Positions 37,094-48,464 are shown, counted from the first letter of the stretch. The stretch is 64,000 nt of DNA from Aquanectria penicillioides (GCA_003415625.1 PYIU01000004.1:4868897-4932896), one strand, 5' to 3'. Program-made: numbers and translations. The notes: generated by a model not told the origin, from the sequence alone.

Positions 37094-37713
37094 TTGCGTT
37101 TGATGACTTTGGGTGGTCCAGTCACCTATAGCGGCAAACCTTCCCATGGAAATGGCTACAGAAAACTCCTTCGCAACATGCTAGAATCAGATGGCTATAT
37201 GGTAGAAATTTCTGGGTCTCGCAAAGCTGGGTCTATGGATGATAACCGAAACGAGGGTTGGTGAGGATTCAGAATCAATCAAGTCAAGGTCCAGGCAAAG
37301 CAATCTATCCACAAGTTTCTACCGAACCTCATCACGATCAATGCTGGGTCGAATGACGGCATTCAGGACTGTGAAATTGATCATGCTGGAAGACGCATGG
37401 GAGACATGCTAGACTACCTCTGGAAAGCACCCCCTGGTTCGACTATCATTCTCTCTACGGTCCTCGTGGACTCAAAATCCAACAATCGAGTCCAGAGTGC
37501 TCCGCATGGATGAACAATTCCGGGCCCTCGCCGAAAAAAAAGATTATCGAACAAAAGAAGCTTGTTTTTGTGGAGATGCATGGGTCACATGGGCCACAGC
37601 TTGATGAACCATCAGATTGTGTCCACCCTAACGACCCAGGCTATGATGAAATGGCTCACATTTGGTCCAAGGGTATACAGAGGGCCGAGGCAAAGCGAGT
37701 TTTGAGGCCATAA
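37094..37713 (+). pseudogene. SGNH/GDSL-type esterase remnant
   Basis: LRLMTLGGPVTYSG at the start corresponds to the family block I G-D-S-x-T-x-G, but the nucleophile Ser is Pro here. It is followed by GNGYRKLLRNMLESDG and GSRKAGSMDDNRNEGW, then an in-frame TGA, then FRINQVK. Block III INAGSNDG and the last block DCVHPNDPGYDEMAHIW (with the Asp and His of the triad) are present, the last in another frame after a stop and frameshift near 37.5 kb. This resembles the small fungal SGNH hydrolases annotated as acetylxylan or carbohydrate esterases (CE3-like). Inactive by both the Ser loss and the frame breaks. There is no readable secretion signal upstream. Confidence 0.8.
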
Positions 37714-38414
37714 ATTGGAGTGCAATATAGTCGTAGTCCAGAGTTCATAGTGGATCACTGAGCGAGTGGTAGTCTAAGCAACTCTCTACGATTGAATCCT
37801 ACATATGATGTTGACGAGCGGGATTCAGTGGTTATTTTTTTTACGGCTCCATGCATTCGACACAACCCTAACACGATAAGTACCTGACAAATCGGGTCCA
37901 CTCAAATCCAGCTGAATTGTCGCATGTCAAACTGTTTGTCATTGCCAGTACGTCAGAGCATGCCCCAAAAAGCAGTCAGAGCCCAGGCCGGGTTGGTCTG
38001 GCCCAGAGCTCCCAGGCCAGCTTAGCTCCTTCGGCGGCCAAATCCGCCGTTGCGGAGGTGAATGTGCAAGCGGTGATTGGCTACCGATTCCGAATCATTG
38101 GGCTGTACCCTGCCCGTCAGAAGGTACTTGCAACAGTATTCACAGAGGCATCTATTTAACCAGGATATTTATAAGGTATTCTACATGATATTGAATAATT
38201 TAGATGATCAATGCAATGACTACGAAGTATGTGAAGTAAAGTAGTAATAGTAACGGTTGGATGAATTTGTTTATGATTGCTACCGTCATAATGAAACTGA
38301 TGAAAAAGGACAAACGGATCCTAATTCGCGCCACATGCGCCCTTCAAGGGCCTCCTAAAACGTAGAACAGGCCTTCGTCCAATTACTTCAGTAATCATGA
38401 GCGATCTCATTGTT
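37714..38414. other. Intergenic, no gene recognised
   Basis: An 80-codon open frame at 37917-38159 is unsupported. Short AT-rich motifs near 38.2 kb only. Confidence 0.4.
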
Positions 38415-38422
38415 TATATATA
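38415..38422 (+). promoter_or_regulatory. TATA-like box before the RidA-family gene
   Basis: TATATATA followed by ACCCCGACTCTCATCCCCC, about 140 bp before the first recognisable RidA residue. Its position suits an original start near the ATG at 38471, but that ATG is not in frame with the RidA sequence. Confidence 0.35.
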
Positions 38423-38558
38423 CCCCGACTCTCATCCCCCAGCTACAATAATCGATTCTCTTCTCGACATATGAAGAGACTTGCGTTTCCTTTGTCACCG
38501 TCATTCCTTTCCGGGCTTCTTTCAAAGTAAAAATAAGAATAATACTTATCTAAAAAAA

Positions 38559-39100
38559 AAAGTTTGGACGGACCTCGCTCCCGCTCCCCGACCATTCTAT
38601 TCCCAAGCTGTCGTCGTGAGTGACATGGTCTATTTATCTGGGTGTCTCGGAATGGATCCAGAAACCGGGAAACTAGTCAAGGGAAACATTTCGGATCGCC
38701 CAGTATGTTTTCCTTTCCATCGTATTTCTCGCCAACTACTTTCCCTACGCTCACATTCTGAAGAACCTTGTAAACATCCTTGAAGCGGCTGGAACATCTC
38801 TTGATAATGCGGTAAGCCCATTCATAAGAGATGAGGTTTATCTAATGGCGTTCATCGGATCCATACAGGTCAAGCTCAACATCTTCATCACCGATATGGC
38901 CAATTTCAACGCCCTGAATGAAGTTTACATCAAAATATTCACCCATAGGGTCAAGCCGGTGTGTTTTGCTCACAGTACCTAAGACATATGACTAACTCTT
39001 GGTGAAATCGTAGGTCCGAACTTGTGTGGTAGTGAAACAGCTCCCTGGGATACCGGCGTGGAGATTGAGGCAACCGCGCATCTTTGAAGAAACCCCATAA
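38559..39100 (+). pseudogene. RidA/YjgF-family enamine/imine deaminase, damaged at both ends
   Basis: Pieces: 38559-38702 (VWTDLAPAPRPFYSQAVVV, then GCLGMDPETGKLVKG), 38764-38811 (NLVNILEAAGTSLDNA), 38879-38958 (VKLNIFITDMANFNALNEVY) and 39014 on (VRTCVVVKQLP). The GT...AG introns between them are 61, 67 and 55 bp. The conserved Arg of the active site (V-R-T-C-V) is kept. No ATG precedes the first piece in frame, and the upstream ATG at 38471 meets a stop at 38528. Near 39050 one base seems missing: another frame there reads D-T-G-V-E-I-E-A-T-A-H-L-stop, the normal family ending, so the actual frame ends with an unrelated tail. Probably dead, recently. Family role: hydrolysis of 2-aminoacrylate and related imines. 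Confidence 0.75.
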
Positions 39101-39291
39101 TGCAAACTGACCGCAGTTGGCGGAATATTAAGTCTTCGGTTGCATTTGCATGGAATCCAGTTGCCAATATATGGCGCTTTGGGCATCGATGAAATGGCTT
39201 GTGAGTGACAGGTAAGGAATGAACCAAGACGAGAGGGGATGGCCCTTACGTTTTAATCCAGAAAATAACAAATTATTTGGAAATGTCTATA
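39101..39291. other. Spacer to the TIR element
   Basis: Nothing recognised. It ends at the TA target site of the large inverted-repeat element. Confidence 0.4.
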
Positions 39292-39371
39292 CCCGCTGGG
39301 TTGAGTGATTAGTCACGCCCCCACCTCTCCAATAGAGAGGTGGCAACAAAACCCATAACCGCATCGCATGC
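39292..39371 (+). repeat. Left 80-bp terminal inverted repeat
   Basis: Begins CCCGCTGGGTTGAGTG directly after TA, and ends GCATCGCATGC. Confidence 0.9.
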
Positions 39372-39496
39372 ATAACCATTTAAATATCTTTATATATAAA
39401 TTAAATAAAAATGAAATAAAATTAAATTAAATAATGCTTTATATAATATATATAAATTTAAAATAAAATATAAAAGATTTTTAAAAATAAAGATTT

Positions 39497-39706
39497 TATT
39501 GGTTCTTTAATATTGTAATAAAGACATTACAAAGGGCGCTAAAGTCCGGTTTTATAGGTATTAAAGATATAGGCTTATCTTAAAGGGATATAAAACAGGA
39601 TCTTCTATAAGGAAGATGCCTTTAGCCCCTCCTCTAGAGGAAGGGAGAGATAGAGATAAATTAACTACAATAAAACCACTGCATGCAATAATACTGCCTA
39701 CCGATA
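39497..39706 (+). repeat. Copia 5' LTR (210 bp)
   Basis: Pairs with 45068-45277. It starts TATTGGTTC (RIPped TG) and ends CCGATA. It is less mutated than the 3' LTR. Confidence 0.88.
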
Positions 39707-41999
39707 CTAATCAGTATTACCATTAGATAATATAGAATAGCAAGCTAAAAGAGACTTACCTTATATGCCTTAAGTATAAAGCTAAGTGCTATAGCGTATA
39801 ACCTAATAAAAAGACAATCTATAAGCTATTTACACTATTTGCTTAAATATATACTAAAGGAGTCTTAATTAACCCTTTAAGGCATGCCCTATTGCATACT
39901 ATAATGCATAATATTTCCCTATAATACACTAATAGAACCTTATAATACTATTAAATATATTAAATAATAAGCAATATATAATATATAGTATTATATTTAT
40001 ATAGAAAATAAATAAAAGCAATAAAACTTAATTAATAATTAAAAAAAAGATTAAATTTCTTAAATTAATTAATATAGCTAAAGTAAAAGTAAATCTTTTT
40101 AATTAAGTAAATATCTATTATTTATTTAAAAAGAAACTAAAAACTATAAAAATAGAATATAATATATATGCTTTAAAATGCATTTTTAATTATAAGGTAA
40201 AGGTTACTCTATTAAAGGAAGAGCAATTAAAAGACTTTAAAGAGAACTTTTAAGATTAAAATATTAATAATTTTACTTAATTAAAAATATCTATATAAAA
40301 AAGCTTAAGAAATATACTATATTATAAAGGGATTTATATAGAGAAGAAAAATATAAAGATTAATATTATTTTTATTAAACTCTTAAAGGTAAAGAAGCTT
40401 TTAATTTAAAATAAGAATATATTATATAAATTTAAGGTATACCCTAAAATAAAAGTATATTAGCAATAATAAAAGCTTCTTACTATTTAAAAGACAATAT
40501 CCTAAATAATATTAACCTTAATACTATAAAACTCTATACTTAATAATAATAATAAAAGGGAATATAATAATAAAGAGAAAGAAATAGAGTTTAAAGATAA
40601 AAGGTTAATTTAAAAAATATCCTTAAGGAAAGGCAAGGGGATAAGTAATATAAGTATAACTATTTTAATAAAATAAATAATCCCTCCTTTTAAAATAAGT
40701 ATATAAAACAATATTAATAATACTATATTATACTAAACAATCCCTTTAATTAAGGTTCTAAATAAAAAGCTAAATTCAATAAAGGCTGCTTACTTTATAA
40801 AGATATAGAATAAAAAGAAAAACTATATAGAAGATATATATAATATTTTAGACAATAAGATCTAATACTTCCTTAATATATACTTAATAATTAAAATAAA
40901 ACTATTTTAATTTTATATACTATTCTTAATAATCCTTAATAAATAAGCAAGTAATTACTTTATTTATTATATTAGCTATAATTTAACCTTTATAAAAATA
41001 TATAAATAGATAAAAAGCCACTTTAATATAAAGATTAATTAATAATACTATTATATAGACTAAAGCTTCTTTATATTTAATATTATAAAGAATAATAAGA
41101 TATATAAAGAAAAGAATATAATAGAAGTCCTATAGTCTTTATTTAATAAGCTTTAACTCTATTAAAGAGCATTTAGCCTTAATTATATAGATAAAGACTA
41201 ATTAATTATAAATATAATTTAAGTATACTATAATATTTTTAAGCTAGTATTTATATTATTTAATTCTATAAAGAAATTTAAGGAATTATACTTATAACTT
41301 TAATCCTTAATTAAGATATTATAATATTAATTAATTATAAGTATATTAAATTAATATATTTTAGATTGTAAATTCTATTGCTATAACTATAATAAAAAGT
41401 ATAGATAAGAATGTAATTATAGCTATACTTAAGGCAGCCTATCTTAAAAGAAGAAGTATTATATATATAGTAAGGAAGGGTATTTTTCTATTAAATACTT
41501 AAAAGATAAAAGACGCTAAGCTAAAAACTAATACTTTAAGAAATAAAGGTTATAAAAAGAGAAGTATAATATATAGAAGTATATAGCTTTTTTAACTAGC
41601 TATAAAGGAGAGCTACTATAAGATAATATATATAATAGTAAATGCTTAATAGATAAAGAGTTTAAAAGTAATAACTATTTAATTGCAGTCTATCTTTTAA
41701 ATAAGGCATTTTAATATTAATTTAAAAAGTTATATAAAGAAGAAAGTAAATAAGGCAAAAACTAGCAATTTTTCTTTAATTGCTATTTATATAGAGTATT
41801 TTAAGGTATTATACTAAATATAAATACTATAATAGTATTAATAGCTAAAAAGAATTAATTTTTAATATTATAATAAAAAGACCTAATAATTAAGCTTAAT
41901 ATAAAGAAAGTAAAAGCAGCTAAAATATACTTTAATAGCAATAGCTTATATAATTCACTAAAAATAATAGTGGTTTAGACCCTAATTAAAATAATTTTA

Positions 42000-44900
42000 T
42001 TCTATATTATAGATATATTAATACTATTTCTCCTTTACCTTAAGGATATAGACTGCCTTAATATCTATTTAAATAATATTATTAATAAATTAATATATAG
42101 AGATAAAAGGATCCTAATTATTTAAAAATAAAGATATCTATAGTTCTTTTTAATTAAGCAAAAGGCAGCAATTGCTTTCCTTAATAAAGCTAAACTATAA
42201 TATATCTATATATATTTTAGTTATCTATTTATATTATATCTATATAAGCTATTAATAAAAGCAGGCTATAATATTAAATATAAAGCAATTAAAATAATAA
42301 GAAAGTTCTATTATTACTATTAAATAAAGAGTAAAGCGCTAAAATAATTTAAGTTTATACTAAAGGATAATTATAACTTTAATTATAAAGTAATTATTAA
42401 TATAATATATTTAGATTTCCAATTAATCCTTTATATTATTAATACTATAATATTTTTTTAGGTAGAATAATTCCTTATAAATATATTAGCAAAAGAAACT
42501 TAAGAAGTATTAAAAATATATTAGATTAATACCTACTTTAGTCTATTAAATATTATTATTTATAATATTAGTATTAATTTTATAGCTATTAAATTTAAAA
42601 GTAAAGCTAAATTAATAGGCATTACTTACTATTAAGTTTTAGTTAAAGTATATTAATTAATTAATAAAGTTAAATAATATTATATATTAATATAATATGC
42701 ATTTAAGATTATAAAGGCTAAACTTTAAGATACTATATCTATAAATACAATCCTTTAAATAAGCTTTAAAGCAATTAATAATATAGCTAGCCCTAATAGA
42801 TTAATGCTAATTTTATTAGTATTTAGTGCTTACCTATAAATTATAATAGATTTACTATTAACTTCTTTATCCCTTTAATATATAAATGCAGTCCTTAAAG
42901 TAATAGTAAAGCTATATAAGCTTATTGCAAAATATAAGGTTAATAAGGCACTAAAGATATATAATAGACCTAATACAATTAAGGTTTTGCTATAGTCCCT
43001 TAAGTTAAAGAGTAAAGTCTATATCTATTAAGAAAATAGAGAATAAAAAGGACTATATAAAGTCCTTAAAGTAATTAAATCTAAAGTAATAGTAAATATA
43101 GAAAATAAACTAATAGTATTTTAAATAATAGCTATATAACTATATTATTAATACCTTAAGGTAATTAAGAATATATTAGTAGAGAAATATAAGAAGATTT
43201 TAATATTATTTAAGTATTCTAAACTAAAACAACCCTATTAATAAGGCAGACCTTTAAGAAACCTAGCTCTTTAAGATGCTTTATTAAAACTATTAAAATA
43301 AAAAGGCAGGCTAAAAAAGAACTCTCTTCTATAGCCTATTATAATTAAATTACTATAATAATAAAAAAGATTAAAAAAGAACTCTATCTTAAATAATGCT
43401 TACTTAATTAATAAAAGGATAGAGGTCTTTACTATATATAAAGAAGCGGCCAATTAAGAACTTATATATAGGCTATACTAAAAAGGAAAAATAACTAGCT
43501 TTAGTAAACTATTTAAAGAATTAAATAATACTAAATTAAACTTACTACTAAAGACTAATATTTTAAAATTAATCTTATATAATAAAGATAAATATTATAA
43601 AATATATATCTTTAGATTATAAATAGTCTATAAGATTAAAGGAAAGATAATAATAATACTCTATAAAAAGTCTTATTTTATTATATAAAGATATAGCAAT
43701 AAAAAAAAAAGGGAAATTCTTACTTAATTATTAATAATTTAATAATATAGCTAATAATTAATTTTAGCCCTTACTTTAACCTTCTAGAAGAAAGAAATGC
43801 GCTTAATACTATATAATATTATATAAGTATACCTATAGTTAAAATCCCAATTAAATTAATTAATGCTAGTATACCTGCCTTAAGAATTAAAAAAGAAGTA
43901 CCTTAAGGGAATAATTCTAAAGGTTATAAAGCTACTATATAGCATTATAAAGGCAGAAGTTTATTAGTTTATAATATACTATAGCTACTATAAGGAGAAA
44001 TTAATAATAAAGATATTAGCATTTAACTTTTGCTTAATAATTATAAAGAGCAGTAAAGACTTTAGTATTACTAGCCTATAAACTAATAATACCCTTAATT
44101 TAAAAATAAATGCCTTTTTAATAAAGAAAAAGAAAGAGCTTTAAAAAGCTAGCTTTAAAGTAAAACCTTAAATAGTCTTAAAGAATAGAATAATTAATAA
44201 CTTTAATAAATGCTAGATATAAATAGAAAGAGAATAAATAATAATTATTTAAAAAGAGTAAGTAAAAAAGCTTATAATAATAAATAAAAAAATAAAGAAT
44301 AAAGCATAATAATATATAGAACAATATATAAAAGGAATATATATTGCTTTTATTTACTAACTAAAGGCAGTATATAACTACTTTATTGCAGTATAGGTAT
44401 AATAATTAATTAAGGATAATATCTATAAAATTAACTAAAGGATTGCCTAATAAATAAACAATAAAGAAAGAGGTCTTTGCTTTAAAGCAATTAATTTAGT
44501 AAATATTAAGCTAATAGTCTTTATAGATAGAGTATTTATAAATAATAAAGATTTAAGTTTTTAAATGAAATATATAATTATATTAATAAATAAAGAATAT
44601 ATAAAGAATAAAGCATTTACTATATATAGCAATATTATTTATTAATTATTAATAAAGTGCAAAAGAGTTACTAAAAGCATTTTAGTATTAAAGATTTATA
44701 GTCTTATTAATAGATTTAATCTTAAATATATAATTGTATATATATTGTATATAATTATAAAGAGAATAGAACTATTATTAATCCTATTAATAATCTATAT
44801 AAATTTCTACTTACTTTATAACTATTTAATTAAGCTTAGGTTAACTAATAAAAAGAGGTTAATAATTAATTTAATAGGCCTTTATTAATTATATAAATAA

Positions 44901-45040
44901 TAGGAGATTAATAAGATTAAATGGATTAAGGGTAGCAATAACCCTATAGATGCAATAATAAAGCTAATGCTTAATAAAGCTTTAAAGAACTTAATTATAA
45001 GTAATAGGCTAAAAATATAGCTAAAAGGATAGGTTTAGTA
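42000..45040 (+). pseudogene. Copia pol remnant: integrase and RNase H
   Basis: Stops read as mutated Gln/Trp/Arg give integrase text such as KFKFILKDNYNFNYKVIIN-like near 42.35 kb, then ETQEVLKI...INTYFSLLNIIIYN (catalytic D-x-G changed to N-x-S) near 42.5 kb. RNase H includes RLTNKKRLIINLIGLYQLY and KWIKGSNNPIDAI near 44.85-44.95 kb, where relatives have W-I-x-G-x-x-N-P-A-D-A. No functional frame remains. Confidence 0.75.
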
Positions 45041-45067
45041 TTAATAATAATAAAAAGAAGGTGTTAG

Positions 45068-45277
45068 TGTTAGTTCCTTAATATTGTAATAAAGACATTA
45101 TAGAGGGCACTAGAGTTCAGTTTTATAGGTATTAAAGATATAGGCTTATCTTAAAGGGATGTAAAACAGGCTCTTCTATAAGGAAGATACCTTTAGCCCC
45201 TTCTCTAAAGAAAGAAAGAGATAGAGATAAATTAACTACAATAAAACCACTGCATATAGTAATACTGCCTACTAATA
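45068..45277 (+). repeat. Copia 3' LTR (210 bp)
   Basis: Starts TGTTAGTTCC and ends CTAATA. Same length as the 5' copy; the differences are mostly transitions. Confidence 0.88.
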
Positions 45278-45282
45278 GATTT

Positions 45283-45883
45283 AAATTAAAAAATAAAATT
45301 ATAAATATTAAAAGCTTATTATATAATATATAAAAATAAATATATAAATATATATATTAAATTTAAACTTTTAAATATTATATTAAGATTTTAATATTTA
45401 ATAAATTATCTTTAAATTATTTTATATAAAATATTTTATTTTTAAATAATATTTAATATTTAATTTAAAATATAAATAAAATATTTAAATAATTCTTTTT
45501 ATTTTATATATTATATTATTAATAAAATATATTTTAATAAGATTTTATTTTAATTAAATATTATAATTTTATTTATAATAAAATTATATATAAAAGTTTA
45601 AAAATATTAAATATAAATTAAATAAAAAGTATTAAAATAAAAGTAAATATATAAAAATATTATATATTTTATATTATAGAATATATTTATATATACTTTA
45701 TTAATATAGCTATATTAAAAAAGATATAAGTATTATAATAATTAATAAATTAATTAAAAATATTAAAATAATATATATAATAAAATCTATTCTATAATAT
45801 TATTTATACTATAAGTAAATATTTTATATATAATTTTCTTTATTTTTAAATAATTTATTGCTTGCTCTATTGAAATAGTTATA
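45283..45883. repeat. Almost pure A+T interior of the TIR element
   Basis: About 600 bp with hardly any G or C, much of it runs of A, T and TATA. More extreme than the neighbouring Copia. No coding trace. With the left piece 39372-39491 it forms the interior of the TIR element. Confidence 0.6.
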
Positions 45884-45963
45884 GCATGCGATGCAGTTAC
45901 GGGTTTTGTTGCCACCTCTCCATTGGAGAGGTGGGGGCGTGACTAGTCACTCAACCCAGTGGG
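45884..45963 (-). repeat. Right 80-bp terminal inverted repeat
   Basis: Reads CCCACTGGGTTGAGTG from the outer end on the minus strand, directly inside TA. Five transitions from the left copy. Confidence 0.9.
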
Positions 45964-45965
45964 TA

Positions 45966-46354
45966 CATGGTGGGCCTTTACATGATGGTATTTTATTGGG
46001 TAGATGTGTGGGTGATGCCACTGAGTGAGTGACGTTTGCCTACCCTATACCTTGCCTTCCCCCACCCCAGATGTGAGTTGAGATGTGTTCGAGAACATTG
46101 GTGTCAGACCCATTCTCTGAAGCTCCTAATTTCTCGGCGGTTCATCGCGTCACCAAAGCGCCACCGTTGGGCTTGAGTAATCTAGCGGAGATGAGGTGCC
46201 ATTCCTCGGTAAACTTGAGTCTAGACAGCAAAAACATGTCAGCTGAGCGAGATTTGATGCCCAATGCACCCCCACTAATCGCTCCGCTGAGAGCCAAGAC
46301 CGTTGCGTATGTCCAAACCCTGGTGCCCGCATCATCAAGAACGTATTGACAGGT
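45966..46354 (+). promoter_or_regulatory. Upstream region and probable lost or unresolved 5' exon of the transcription factor
   Basis: An open frame with an ATG at 46083 runs to 46349 but is not in frame with the zinc cluster. A GTATGT donor at about 46306 and a TTGACAG acceptor at 46352 would define a 47-bp intron, though the phases do not join that ATG to the Zn2Cys6 exon cleanly. The TIR element ends only 380 bp upstream of the zinc cluster, so part of the promoter may have been displaced. Confidence 0.35.
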
Positions 46355-48464
46355 TCGGACTCAAGATGCCGCAAATGTCATGCGAGGAAAGTCAAGTGCC
46401 CCGGCGGGCAACCATGCAGCACCTGCGTCCAGCTAAATTGCGAATCCGAGTGCGTTTATCCTAAACGCGACAGACAGATTCGGGTGAGCCAAAGGTATAG
46501 TTGTGCCCGAGATTGGTGCGCCATGATCCCATGTCACTTACCAGGATAGCTTTGTGGAATCGATTATACAGGAAAATAAAGTGCTTCGAGCTCGTATACA
46601 GACGGAACAGACCAAAGAGATCGTCCAGGATCCCGTTGCAGTCTCTTGTCCTAATCAGGACGATAGCCCAACTAGTGAGCTAAGCCAGAACCCACTTCTT
46701 GATGACAAACCTTGGTTTCTTCCTCTCAAATCTATCAACTTCCCAATTCTTGTTGGTGAAGTTGCCGATGCAGCATTTGCTACCCGAGTTCGTCAATCCA
46801 TTTCGAAAACAACAAATTTGAATCATATTCCACGAATTAGCTATCCTAGCATCGATCAGATTACGGCCTTGTCAGATTTAGGAATTCCCCAGCCGAGTCC
46901 AACAGAAGCACGATTACTCATTCATACCGCCTTGGCGAACATTGATAAGTGTTATCATATCATCCGGAAAAGCTCTATAGGGTCGTTACTAGAGAGGTTT
47001 ATCCAAGCTCCGGACACCCTATATGTACTCGCACAGTGCAAGATCTTGGCCCTTTTTGCTCTTGGGGAACTCTACTCTAGCCATTGCGGAGTATCTGGGA
47101 CAGAAGTCCCTGGTCTGGCTTATTTTGGTCCCGCTAGTAAGGCCTACGGGAGGCTTCTCGAACGTCCGTGCGTCGAATGTATCGAAATATCACTGTTGTT
47201 GGTAAGTTCTGAATCATTTCAAAGAGACATGAATATAACGGTATCCAAACTAGTGCCTATATTCTCTATGTATCAACCGGCGGCATTCGGCCTATTTCTT
47301 GGCAAGCTCCGCCGTCAGGCATTGTGTTGTTATGGGATTGCATTTTAATCTACCTGAATCGCAGTTAAAAGACGACGCAGCCCGGGAACACTTGAAACGT
47401 GTTTGGTGGACTTCGTACATTCTCGACTATACCTGCGCGGCGATTAGCAGCCAGATGGTTTCAATCCAGGATGATGAGATATTTGTTGACTTACCATCTA
47501 ACAAAAGTCTCTCTGGTGATGACCTTGCTGATTTTGAGAACTCAGAGTATGTTGCTGCAAGAGTACAGTTGGTAAGGGTGGCGCGGAACATCCTAAAGTC
47601 ACTATACGGTCGGGGGGAGCACAAAGAAGCCTTTCTACAACAAGTTCAAGGTGGATTAAAAGATCTCAAGCTCTGGCTAAACGCTTTGCCAGAGGCTCTC
47701 GAAATGAACTCACGGAGCAAGAAACCTCAATCACAAAATAGCAAATCCCTCCATTTATTCTTTAACCAGGTACTTTGACAAGCTCATCATGGTCTCAACA
47801 AAGCTTACTATTCTAGTGTATGATGCTTGCTACGAGACCTCTTCTCCTCCATATACTACGACTGAGACAGCAGACGACAGATACTGTTGCAGATGGCACA
47901 TGTTGCGTTGTGCCAGACAACGTTGATGCTCTGGGCGAAGCTTGTATTCGTTGTGCGCGTCATTCTTACGGTATCCTCGTTGAGTCTTGGATCGATGGTT
48001 CGTTCAAAGCCTTTGATTATTTCCATACGCAGTATCTATTCTCTGCTGCAACAGTACTTGCCATTTCGAGTCTCTTAGGTGGCCGTGATAACTCAAAAGA
48101 CATGGAAGATTTTCAGCTAGCTGGACAACTCTTGAAAAAGCTCCGAGACTCGGGAAGCTTTACGGCCACTGAGTTTTGCCGGCATATTAGCGCAATTAAA
48201 GCAGATCTTGAGAATTTTGCTTTAGGTGAGCAAAAGTTAGTGGGCGACATACCCGAAGCCCCTGTCAGCAGTGACAACAGAGGTATCAACAGCGCATTTT
48301 CACATCATGTAGAGCCCCTCAACACAATTGGAGCAGGGATTGCACTTTCTGACCCTTTGCTTGAGGCATTTTTATCGCAGAGTGAGTCCACTTTGGGGCA
48401 GATGAACATGCTATTAGATGTATTGCAATCTGAGGGATTGTACTGGCCTGTGTTGGACATGTAG
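46355..48464 (+). CDS. Zn2Cys6 fungal transcription factor (start unresolved)
   Basis: Exons to 46483, 46545-47201, 47254-47769 and 47817-48464 (introns 61, 52 and 47 bp, all GT...AG, phase 0) give about 650 residues from the first readable codon. The zinc cluster CRKCHARKVKC-PGGQPC-STC...C fits C-x2-C-x6-C-x5-C-x2-C-x8-C with all six Cys. A short heptad-like linker (ENKVLRARIQ) follows. The middle domain carries the fungal transcription-factor features INRRHSAYFLASSAVRH, MGLHFNLPESQL, REHLKRVWWTSYILDY and DEIFVDLPS, then FFNQ-CMMLATRPLLLH across the last junction. The start codon is not fixed because no ATG precedes the cluster in frame. Nuclear regulator, perhaps of the neighbouring methyltransferase; target unknown. 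Confidence 0.85.

Larger units (their letters stand above)
39497..45277 (+). mobile_element. Ty1/copia LTR retrotransposon, structurally complete but RIPped
   Basis: 5781 bp with two 210-bp direct LTRs and a perfect 5-bp target duplication GATTT (39492-39496 and 45278-45282). Plus-strand domains are: gag with a degenerate zinc knuckle (about 41.38-41.42 kb), a GAG-pre-integrase/integrase region (about 42.2-43.1 kb), a poorly readable RT (about 43.3-44.4 kb), and an RNase H with F-x-D-R-V-F-I-N-N-K-D-L and KCKRVTKSILVLKIY (about 44.5-45.0 kb). Integrase before RT/RNase H is the Ty1/copia order. Every frame is riddled with TAA/TAG. A purine-rich stretch AAAAAGAAGG precedes the 3' LTR. Confidence 0.9.
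39292..45963. mobile_element. TA-flanked terminal-inverted-repeat element, split by a nested Copia
   Basis: 80-bp terminal inverted repeats (39292-39371 and 45884-45963) differ at only five positions, all transitions. TA precedes (39290-39291) and follows (45964-45965). Without the nested Copia insertion the element would be about 0.9 kb, nearly all A+T between the repeats, with no transposase recognisable: a non-autonomous Tc1/mariner-like element. Each repeat contains an internal hairpin (CACCTCTC, loop, GAGAGGTG). The repeats keep CpG and high G+C while the inside is drained of G+C. Confidence 0.85.

Noticed and set aside
37917..38159. 80-codon frame before the RidA gene
   Set aside because: No motif, no conserved context; likely chance.
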